Notes under the pieces: generated by a model
The model's database searches: none
What the model was told of the DNA's origin: nothing
The model's input: only the letters and a program-made list of their open reading frames with translations
Origin: Caldimicrobium thiodismutans
Lineage (GTDB): Bacteria > Desulfobacterota > Thermodesulfobacteria > Thermodesulfobacteriales > Thermodesulfobacteriaceae
DNA length: 16,361 nt
NCBI GenBank assembly: GCA_002877875.1
Contig: PNIE01000080.1
Location: forward strand, 1 to 16,361
Reading direction: 5' to 3'
Program-made: the position numbers and the translations under genes
Part shown: positions 6,766 to 13,268 of the stretch, piece by piece
Layout of the letters: each line of letters begins with the position of its first letter
Numbering within the stretch: position 1 is the first letter of the stretch

Positions 6766-7524
6766 TTAACCCAAAGGCTCAAGGCGTATTTTCTGAGAGA
6801 AGGCAAAAAATTTATCTTTAAGGATGGCAAACACTCCATATATTCCCTCTATATTTTGAGCCTTGGCAGATACCTTTTTAAAATCTTTTCCCTCTTTGAG
6901 GAGATTTCCAAAGGCTGTTGCTAAGGCATCAGCTATAGCAGCCTCCCTATGCACAACGGTAATGGCATCAGCTTTTCCAAAGCTCAAACTATGTCCCACT
7001 TTGCCTGAGCTTGTACACACTCCACAGGGTTGAAGTTCGGAAGGTATTATTAAAGCAATCTTTCCAGAAAAGGGCGAATCACCCGCAAAGAGAGAAACCC
7101 TGGCCTCTCTTTTGAGAAAAAGAAAGATGTCTCCCCCATTTTCTATAACTACCTCATTGGTAAAACTTCTTTCAAGAAGAGCCCTTCCTACCTCCTCAGC
7201 AATAGCTCCTGCCACAGAAGCCATAGGACCAACTCCTGCTATCGCTCCTGCTCTAATCATTTTTCTTACCAAAGGAGGAGCTAAGGGATCCTCAGGTAGG
7301 GGTATAAGGCTTTTTAAAAATAGAGGATTTTTCAAGACGTAAGCTTCAAGGGGTTTTCTTATCTCTCTTACAATCTGTAAAGTTTCTTTAGTTAAATCCT
7401 TATCAGCAAGTACAAGAAGGTCTGTCTGCTTATAAACTACCCGAAAGCTGCATAAGTGAGGATGGGATTTCGTTCTGTAAAAGGGTATCCCAGCATATTT
7501 TGAAGAAAAAAGTATTTCCTTCAC
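6766..7524 (-). CDS. UPF0280-family protein (ApbE-like fold)
   Basis: A 252-residue protein with UPF0280 hallmarks. An N-terminal part reads like the family's R-x-F-x-V-x-x-K-x-T-D-L-x-V motif (about 28-40), followed by the glycine/alanine-rich VGPMASVAGAIAEEVG (98-113), ENGGDIF (128-134), and the C-terminal SSGKVGHSLSFGKADAITVV region with an ADALATAFGN helix. The family is related to ApbE-type flavin transferases or thiamine-biosynthesis proteins, but its reaction is not known to me. The GTG start directly follows the TAA of the GXGXG glutamate synthase gene (TAAGTG, no gap), so it is translationally coupled and last in the operon. Given the FMN enzyme upstream, a flavin or cofactor-linked role is conceivable but unproven. 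Confidence 0.85.
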   Translation of the reverse strand: MKEILFSSKYAGIPFYRTKSHPHLCSFRVVYKQTDLLVLADKDLTKETLQIVREIRKPLEAYVLKNPLFLKSLIPLPEDPLAPPLVRKMIRAGAIAGVGPMASVAGAIAEEVGRALLERSFTNEVVIENGGDIFLFLKREARVSLFAGDSPFSGKIALIIPSELQPCGVCTSSGKVGHSLSFGKADAITVVHREAAIADALATAFGNLLKEGKDFKKVSAKAQNIEGIYGVFAILKDKFFAFSQKIRLEPLG

Positions 7525-8268
7525 TTAATAGGCGTAAAGCTTACCATAAGGTCTGTGAGTATAGGGAATAATTTTAATAAAATCTTCTTTCAAGATTTCT
7601 GAGAGGTCAAGCCCAAAGTCATCACAGTATTCTTTAAGGTGTTTTTCAAGAATCTTTTCGTCTTCTCCATCAAGAGCATAAGGCTTTAAGCCAAGCCCAA
7701 GATAAGACTCTTTAACCTTGCCTCTTACGTAAATGGTCCCCCCGTGCATCCCTGTTCCTAAGAAAAGTCCAGCCAGAGGTCTTTCTGGATAAATGCTATG
7801 CATACCAAGAAGAATAATAATTCCACCTGCCATATATTCACCAAGAAAGTCTCCAGCCTTTCCTCCAATTATAATTACAGGAACTTTATCCATATAAGCC
7901 TTCATATGAATGCCCACTCGATAACCTACATCGCCATAGATGTGGATTTTCCCGCCTCTCATAGCATATCCAACTACATCACCAGCCATCCCATGGACTA
8001 CTATTTTACCTTCATCCATAGTATTTCCTGCTCCGTCCTGAACATTTCCAAAAACTCTTATTTCAGGCCCTCTCATAAAGGCACCAAGATCAAGCCCTGG
8101 GGTGCCATATAACTGGGCCTTAATTTCTGCAGAAATTCCAGCAAAAAGATAACGGTGCCCATTAACCCCTCTAAGAATAAATTCTCTTTCTCCTTTTTCT
8201 ATATAATCCCTAAGGATCTTATTTACCTGAGAATAATGAAGGTGGGATATATCCAATTCTAAGGGCAT
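7525..8268 (-). CDS. Glutamate synthase GXGXG (C-terminal, beta-helix) subunit
   Basis: About 247 residues from the ATG at 8268. It corresponds to the last domain of bacterial GltB, a right-handed beta-helix built from Gly-rich repeats. These are clear as successive turns such as GAFMRGPEIRVFGNVQDG, GKIVVHGMAGDVVGYAMRGG, HIYGDVGYRVG and GKAGDFLGEYMAGG. In full-length GltB this domain organises the ammonia channel and links the glutaminase and FMN domains. The longest open frame begins at 8340, but I prefer 8268. The protein then begins PLELDISHLHYSQVN as relatives do, a GGAGGT Shine-Dalgarno lies 9 bases upstream, and overlap with the preceding gene falls from 122 to 50 bp. The C-terminal 45 residues, ending in HRPYGKLYAY, are an unremarkable tail. 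It resembles FwdC, but the neighbours settle the assignment. Confidence 0.9.
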   Translation of the reverse strand: MPLELDISHLHYSQVNKILRDYIEKGEREFILRGVNGHRYLFAGISAEIKAQLYGTPGLDLGAFMRGPEIRVFGNVQDGAGNTMDEGKIVVHGMAGDVVGYAMRGGKIHIYGDVGYRVGIHMKAYMDKVPVIIIGGKAGDFLGEYMAGGIIILLGMHSIYPERPLAGLFLGTGMHGGTIYVRGKVKESYLGLGLKPYALDGEDEKILEKHLKEYCDDFGLDLSEILKEDFIKIIPYTHRPYGKLYAY

Positions 8269-9418
8269 CTTCTCTGACCTCCACTGGTCTTGGTTTAAGA
8301 TAACTTTTCTGATTAGGAATAACCCCTTCTTCCATTTCAATAATCACAGGTTCTCCAGCCTTGGGTGCCCATATTTTTTCAGGATCAGGGCAAATGGCTC
8401 TTATAGCTGCTTCCTCTGAAGCCATAAAATAGAGATCTCCTTTAGAAGCAGCCACTAAAGGTCTAAGTTTTACTCTATCATTTAAGCCAACAAGCCCTCC
8501 ATTATAAGCAAATAAAATAGCAAAGGGACCATTAAGTACAGCCCCACCATAAAGAATTCTTAAAGCGGTATAAAGTTCTCTTTCTTCTTCTGGCATTTCG
8601 TCAATTTCTATCCAAAAAGGTGGAGCCATAGCTTTGCAGGCAAGTTCCAAAGGAAGCCCATGTTTTCTAATGAGAAGATCAAGAATATAGGCTACAACCT
8701 CAGTATCAGTAAGAAGAGTGCACTTATAACCAAAAAGTTCTAAATATCTTCTATTGGTGCCATAACTTGAGATCTCTCCGTTGTGCACAATAGACCAGTC
8801 AAGAATAGTAAAAGGATGAGCTCCTCCCCACCAACCAGGAGTATTAGTTGGAAAACGATTGTGGGCTGTCCAAATAAAGGCTTTATATTCATCAATCCTG
8901 AAAAACTCAGCTATCTCATCAGGAAAGCCTACACCTTTAAAAACACCCATATTTTTTCCTGAAGAAATCACATAAGCCCCTTCAATCTTTTCATTTATCT
9001 CCATAACAAGTTGAACCATGCGATCATCTTCTGCGGTAAGATTACAAAACTCAGCTTCTTCCTCTTCCAACTTTGGTTTTACAAAATATCTTTTAAAAAG
9101 AGGGGGATTCTTTATGGTTTTTACCCTTTTTGTAGGAATGGGTTCCTGGAAATTGAGAAAGGTATTTTTTTGAAGAAACTCTTCCACCTTTTCAAGGGCT
9201 TGCCTATTTTGAGCCATAACATGAAGGGCATAGTATTCAGCTAAATCAGGGTAGATTCCATAGGCTGCAAAACCAGCTCCAAGCCCATTGCCTCTTTCAT
9301 ATTGACAACAAATAGCTTTCAGTATCATCTCTCCTGGTATAAGTTCACCTTTTTTGTGGATAATACCTGCTATTCCACAACCTGATATTTCTTTAGCTCT
9401 AAGGGTAAGATTCCACAT
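8219..9418 (-). CDS. Glutamate synthase glutaminase subunit (class II amidotransferase domain)
   Basis: A 399-residue Ntn-hydrolase domain, equivalent to the N-terminal domain of GltB, that releases ammonia from glutamine. The nucleophile is probably Cys14 in SGCGIAGI, so a 13-residue propeptide must be removed to free it; no start codon lies between residues 1 and 14. Other class II signatures are HNRFPTNTPGWWGGAHPF (about 190-207), VHNGEI (about 212-217) and TDTEVV (about 240). A 45-residue segment near 105-150 (Lys/Glu-rich) is inserted relative to short amidotransferases. The start follows GGGGAG by 8 bases and lies 5 bp after the FMN-subunit stop. The 3' end overlaps the GXGXG gene by 50 bp in another frame. 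It works only in complex with its two neighbours. Confidence 0.92.
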   Translation of the reverse strand: MWNLTLRAKEISGCGIAGIIHKKGELIPGEMILKAICCQYERGNGLGAGFAAYGIYPDLAEYYALHVMAQNRQALEKVEEFLQKNTFLNFQEPIPTKRVKTIKNPPLFKRYFVKPKLEEEEAEFCNLTAEDDRMVQLVMEINEKIEGAYVISSGKNMGVFKGVGFPDEIAEFFRIDEYKAFIWTAHNRFPTNTPGWWGGAHPFTILDWSIVHNGEISSYGTNRRYLELFGYKCTLLTDTEVVAYILDLLIRKHGLPLELACKAMAPPFWIEIDEMPEEERELYTALRILYGGAVLNGPFAILFAYNGGLVGLNDRVKLRPLVAASKGDLYFMASEEAAIRAICPDPEKIWAPKAGEPVIIEMEEGVIPNQKSYLKPRPVEVREDALRIGYIPPSLFSGK

Positions 9419-9423
9419 ATTTT

Positions 9424-10947
9424 TTACTCCCCTGCATGTTTTACTTCAAGAATTTCCATCTCTTCTTTGGTTAAACCTACTGCCCTTAACTTGTCCCTAT
9501 TGCCCTTAAGACTTTCAATAGAGTTTATACCCATAGCACCAAGCATTTCCTTAATTTCATGGGCCCAGGCTTTGACAAGATTGTAGATTTTTTCATAAGC
9601 CACCTCTGGAGGAAGTCTTTTTATAAGTTCAGGATTATTAGTGGCAATTCCCCAGGGGCATTTTCCGGTATAGCATCTTTGACACATAGTGCATCCAACA
9701 GCAATAAGCGCAGCTGTTCCAATATACACAGCATCCGCACCAAGAGCAATAGCTTTTACTACATCAGCACTGGAACGTATTCCTCCTGAGGCAATAATGC
9801 TTGTTCTGTGGCGTATACCCTCCTCCCTCAAACGCTTATCCACTGCAGAAATGGCAAGCTCAATCGGAATTCCAATATAGTCTCTAAACATAGTGGGAGC
9901 CGCTCCCGTACCTCCTTTAAGACCATCAATCACTACTGCATCCGCTCCAGCTCTAACAATACCTGAAGCAATGGCTGCCACATTATGCACCGCTGCAATT
10001 TTAACAAAGACAAGTTTCTTATATTCTGTAGCCTCCTTAAGAGCATAGATTAAGCCTCTTAAGTCCTCAATAGAATATATATCATGATGAGGAGCAGGAG
10101 AGAGAGCATCACTTCCAACAGGGATCATTCTTGTTTTAGAGATCTCTTCGGTTACCTTTTCACCAGGAAGATGCCCTCCAATGCCAGGTTTAGCACCCTG
10201 CCCTATCTTTATCTCAATAGCTACTCCAGCCTTCAGATAATCTACATGAAGCCCAAAGCGGCCAGAGGCGCATTGAACAATAGTATTAGAGCCATATTCA
10301 TAAAGAGAAGCATGAAGCCCACCTTCTCCTGTGTTATAAAGAGTGCCAAGATCACGGGCTGCTCTTGCTAATCCCTGATGAACATGAAGGCTTATAGCCC
10401 CATAGGACATAGCAGCAAACATTATGGGCACTTCAAGCTTTATCAGAGGAGGAAGCTTTTTCTTGAGTCTAAACTTCCCATTTACCTCCTCTATTTCCAA
10501 GGCCTCTGGTTTTGGCCCGATATAGGTGCGAAGCTCCATAGGCTCTCTTAGGGGATCAATGGGAGGATTAGTCACCTGACAGGCATCAAGCACTAAATGG
10601 TCAAAATAGTTTTTAAAGGGAAGGGCACAGCCTGTTGAGGTTAAAAGAACTCCACCCTGATCAGCCTGTTTATAAATGTTTTTAATAAACCAAGGAGTCC
10701 AAAGAGCATGTTCCCTAAATTCAGAAGGATGTCTTCTTATAATTATGGCCTTTGTAGGACACATAGCCTCACATCTATGACACCCCACACACTTGGTATG
10801 ATCCTCAAGAAGAGTCTTTTTCTTTTCATCCCAAATATGGGCCCCATAAGAGCATTCTTTAACACACCTTCTACATTTGATACATTTCTCCCAGAGGCGC
10901 TCTATATAAAAATCAGGGTAAAAACTTGCAAATTGAGGAGTACCCAT
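9424..10947 (-). CDS. gltB: Glutamate synthase FMN/Fe-S synthase subunit (archaeal-type GltB core)
   Basis: A 507-residue catalytic core that combines 2-oxoglutarate, ammonia and electrons to form glutamate. The N-terminus is a two-cluster ferredoxin domain, with C22-x2-C25-x2-C28-x3-C32 and C53-x2-C56-x2-C59-x3-C63. Residues about 165-460 form the FMN-binding TIM barrel, with SYGAIS (181-186), IKIGQGAKPGIGGHLPG (246-262), VIDGLKGGTGAAP (339-351) and IIASGGIRSSADV. C419, C425 and C430 have the C-x5-C-x4-C spacing of the GltB [3Fe-4S] site, and C422 is an extra cysteine. No gltD-type NAD(P)H subunit is nearby, so reduced ferredoxin is the likely donor. The ATG follows a strong AAGGAGG by 9 bases. 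It lies 40 bp after the truncated amidotransferase gene and directly before the glutaminase subunit. Confidence 0.95.
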   Translation of the reverse strand: MGTPQFASFYPDFYIERLWEKCIKCRRCVKECSYGAHIWDEKKKTLLEDHTKCVGCHRCEAMCPTKAIIIRRHPSEFREHALWTPWFIKNIYKQADQGGVLLTSTGCALPFKNYFDHLVLDACQVTNPPIDPLREPMELRTYIGPKPEALEIEEVNGKFRLKKKLPPLIKLEVPIMFAAMSYGAISLHVHQGLARAARDLGTLYNTGEGGLHASLYEYGSNTIVQCASGRFGLHVDYLKAGVAIEIKIGQGAKPGIGGHLPGEKVTEEISKTRMIPVGSDALSPAPHHDIYSIEDLRGLIYALKEATEYKKLVFVKIAAVHNVAAIASGIVRAGADAVVIDGLKGGTGAAPTMFRDYIGIPIELAISAVDKRLREEGIRHRTSIIASGGIRSSADVVKAIALGADAVYIGTAALIAVGCTMCQRCYTGKCPWGIATNNPELIKRLPPEVAYEKIYNLVKAWAHEIKEMLGAMGINSIESLKGNRDKLRAVGLTKEEMEILEVKHAGE

Positions 10948-10987
10948 CTCTTTTCTGCCTCCTTGGAAGAGTTATGCTATCATACTC

Positions 10988-11503
10988 CTAATTCCTTAAG
11001 AAATCAATATTTTTAATATTTATATCTTCAGGGCATCCAATCTGCAGTAGCCTAGAGAAGTCATAAAAAGAAGAATTCTTGGACAATTTTAAAGAAAGCT
11101 CTTTTAATTGTTTTACCTCTGAAGCAGAAATTAAGCCCAAGGATTTAGAATCTATCTCCAATTGAAAGATTACCTTTTGGTAAAACTCGCCCCAAGTTAA
11201 AGCAAGCTCTTTATCACCCTCTAGATGATTTTTAAGACCTACACTTTTTTCATAGACAATCCCTTGATTTTCATATTTTTCTGAAAAAAACCACCTTACC
11301 GCACCTTTAGAAAGATCAAAGATATTTCCATCCCACTGAGAGGCCTTTACTTTCCCTGGAAAATCTTCCAAAAAGGGATACTTTTCTATCCTCTCTCCTT
11401 TAAAGGTTGCAGGATATTTGTAGGAAAGACCTAAATTTTCATAAACCTCTTCAAAGATTCCAAGATTTTCCATTTTTACATGCCTTAGAGCCAGCAGTCT
11501 CAT
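10988..11503 (-). CDS. Class-I glutamine amidotransferase-like protein lacking the catalytic core
   Basis: A 171-residue protein. Residues 1-37 read like the first strand and helix of GMP-synthase-type (class I) amidotransferases (MRLLALRHVKMENLGIFEE). Residues 42-95 read like the late part: FPGKVKASQWDGNIFDL, then KGAVRW, SEKYENQG and GLKNHLE. Between them the roughly 90-100 residues that normally hold the glycine-rich oxyanion strand and the nucleophile elbow (G-x-C-x-G) are absent, with no frameshift. H93 and E95 of the usual triad remain, but Q-W-H-G-D has become Q-W-D-G-N, and there is no catalytic Cys. The last 60 residues are helical and unrecognised. It starts 16 bp after nadE, its AGGGAG site touching the nadE stop, and precedes gltB by 40 bp. 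It is either a decaying gene or a pseudoenzyme with a binding role; the intact frame and spacing slightly favour a made protein. Confidence 0.75.
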   Translation of the reverse strand: MRLLALRHVKMENLGIFEEVYENLGLSYKYPATFKGERIEKYPFLEDFPGKVKASQWDGNIFDLSKGAVRWFFSEKYENQGIVYEKSVGLKNHLEGDKELALTWGEFYQKVIFQLEIDSKSLGLISASEVKQLKELSLKLSKNSSFYDFSRLLQIGCPEDINIKNIDFLRN

Positions 11504-11519
11504 ATCTATAAAAACTCCC

Positions 11520-13223
11520 TTAAAAATAGCCGTTAGTTATAGGCATTCGGTAATCTCTTCCAAAGGCCCTTTTAGTTATTTTTGGACCTAAAGGGGCCTG
11601 TTTTCTTTTGTATTCTGACTTTTTAAGCATTTCAAAAACCTTTCTAACAGTCCCTTCTGCAAAACCCTTTGAGACAATTTCAGAGGGGGTTAAACCTTCC
11701 TCTAAATGCAGTCTTAAAATTTCATCCAGAATTTCGTAAGGTGGAAGGGTATCCTGATCTGTCTGCCCAGGCCTTAGTTCCGCAGAAGGGGCCTTTTTAA
11801 AAATTCTTTCTGGAATAACAGGAGTTTGGGAATTACGGTAACGGGCAAGTTTATACACTAAAGTTTTATAGACATCCTTAAGAGGAGCATAGCCTCCTGC
11901 CATATCTCCGTAAATGGTAGTGTAACCTGTTGCAGCTTCACTTTTATTGGAAGTTGAAAGCACAAGCCACCCCTTGCGATTGGAAAGGTAAAAGAGAAGA
12001 TTAGCTCTGATTCTTGCCTGAAGGTTTTCCTCTGCCACTGTAAAATCTTCAAAACCAAGGGTTTTCCTAATAGTCTCTCTATAAGTTCGAAAGATTTCAG
12101 TTATAGGTATCTCTATAAGAGGGATCTCTAAATTCTTGGCAAGTTCCCTTGCGTCTTCCAAAGACTCCTTTGAGGTGAATTCACTGGGCATAAAAAGGAC
12201 AGTCACTTTTTCCTTTCCAAGAGAATCCACAGCTAAAAGAGTAGTTAAAGCAGAATCAATACCCCCTGAAAGCCCTAATATTACCCCTTTAAAACCATTT
12301 TTGTTAAAATAATCCTTGAGAGCAAGCTTTAAGGCAGAATAGATCTCCTCTTCTTCTTTGGGATTTTCAGAGATCCTTCCTTCATAACAGGGAAGGTCTT
12401 TTTTTATTATAAGCTCTTTTAAAGGAGGGATATCCCTTTGATTTCCCTTTTTTAATCTTGGGTCAAGAAGGCTTTTGGACAAAACCTTTTCCGGGTTAAG
12501 GCTAATAATTAATTGATCCTCCTCAAAGGCCTTGGCTCTGGCTAAAATCTTACCTTCAGGAGAAATAACCAGTGACCTTCCATCAAAGATTAGTTCATCC
12601 TGGCCACCAACCATATTCACATATACCACATAGCACTGAGTGTCTTTAGCCTTAGCTTTTAGAAAATTCTCTTTATCTTCATATTTTCCAAAATAATAAG
12701 GTGAAGCATTAAGACTTATAATAATTTCAACCCCGGATAAATCATAGATTCTCTCTACTCCTGAGGGATACCAAATATCCTCGCAAATAGAAACTCCGAT
12801 TTTTATTTCATTTATGAAAAAGAGAAGAAAATCATTTCCTTCCTTAAAATAACGCTTTTCATCAAAAACACCATCTTTGGCAAGATATCTCTTAAAATAA
12901 AAACTAAGAATCTCTCCCTTATAAAGGAGAAAAACTGCATTATATAAAGCCTCCTTGTAAAAAGGAAGACCAATCAAACCAGCTGAAGTAAAATTTTTTG
13001 AAAAAGCTAGAAGCTTCTGTAAATAATTTTTACAGTCTTCTAAGAAATCCCGTCTTAAGAGGAGATCCTCCGGAGGATAACCAGTTAGAGCAAGCTCGGG
13101 GAAACAAACAAGGTGACAGTTTTTATCAAGTTCCTTCCAAAAAGAAAAGATTTTTTCAAAATTGTAATTTAGATCACCGACTTTGGGATTTATCTGGGCA
13201 ATTCCTATGTTGATATAAGTCAT
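11520..13223 (-). CDS. nadE: Glutamine-dependent NAD+ synthetase
   Basis: A 567-residue two-domain enzyme that amidates deamido-NAD to NAD using ammonia from glutamine and ATP. The N-terminal nitrilase-type glutaminase has the triad E43 (FPELALTGYPPEDL), K111 and C147 (GVSICEDIW). The usual LPNYGVFDE stretch after the lysine is here LAKDGVFDE. The C-terminal synthetase domain has the PP-loop GLSGGIDSA (317-325), TSNKSEAATGYTT, the GDMAGGYAPLKDVYK segment and a complete end (PLGPKITKRAFGRDYRMP). Length is normal. The start is certain from the family N-terminus (IGIAQINPKVGDL), and TAA precedes it in frame. It lacks a Shine-Dalgarno; the leader is A-rich, and the glnA terminator ends only about 14 bases upstream. 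It probably depends on read-through from glnA. Confidence 0.96.
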   Translation of the reverse strand: MTYINIGIAQINPKVGDLNYNFEKIFSFWKELDKNCHLVCFPELALTGYPPEDLLLRRDFLEDCKNYLQKLLAFSKNFTSAGLIGLPFYKEALYNAVFLLYKGEILSFYFKRYLAKDGVFDEKRYFKEGNDFLLFFINEIKIGVSICEDIWYPSGVERIYDLSGVEIIISLNASPYYFGKYEDKENFLKAKAKDTQCYVVYVNMVGGQDELIFDGRSLVISPEGKILARAKAFEEDQLIISLNPEKVLSKSLLDPRLKKGNQRDIPPLKELIIKKDLPCYEGRISENPKEEEEIYSALKLALKDYFNKNGFKGVILGLSGGIDSALTTLLAVDSLGKEKVTVLFMPSEFTSKESLEDARELAKNLEIPLIEIPITEIFRTYRETIRKTLGFEDFTVAEENLQARIRANLLFYLSNRKGWLVLSTSNKSEAATGYTTIYGDMAGGYAPLKDVYKTLVYKLARYRNSQTPVIPERIFKKAPSAELRPGQTDQDTLPPYEILDEILRLHLEEGLTPSEIVSKGFAEGTVRKVFEMLKKSEYKRKQAPLGPKITKRAFGRDYRMPITNGYF

Positions 13224-13236
13224 TTTTTTTTAAACT

Positions 13237-13262
13237 AAAAAGGTGCCCCTATCAGGGCACCC
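13237..13262 (-). terminator. Intrinsic terminator/attenuator between glnA and nadE
   Basis: On the minus strand a perfect 7-bp stem GGTGCCC / GGGCACC with loop TGATAG is followed at once by five T. It begins 7 bases after the glnA stop and ends about 14 bases before the nadE ATG. With only 45 bp between these genes and no room for a promoter, the hairpin probably lowers, rather than ends, transcription into nadE and the glutamate synthase genes. Confidence 0.85.
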
Positions 13263-13268
13263 AGATAC

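Noticed and set aside
7798..8112. 104-codon plus-strand frame opposite the GXGXG gene, rich in His, Ser, Asn and Ile.
   Set aside because: Composition is that of the complement of a real gene; no ribosome binding site or known motif, and the opposite strand is a certain coding region. The same applies to the other plus-strand frames over fbp, gltB, nadE and glnA, and the minus-strand ones over the activator.
8269..8340. N-terminal extension of the GXGXG subunit (MKWKKGLFLIRKV) that looks like a basic-hydrophobic leader.
   Set aside because: It is the out-of-frame reading of the glutaminase gene; relatives begin near PLELDIS, and a good Shine-Dalgarno precedes the ATG at 8268.
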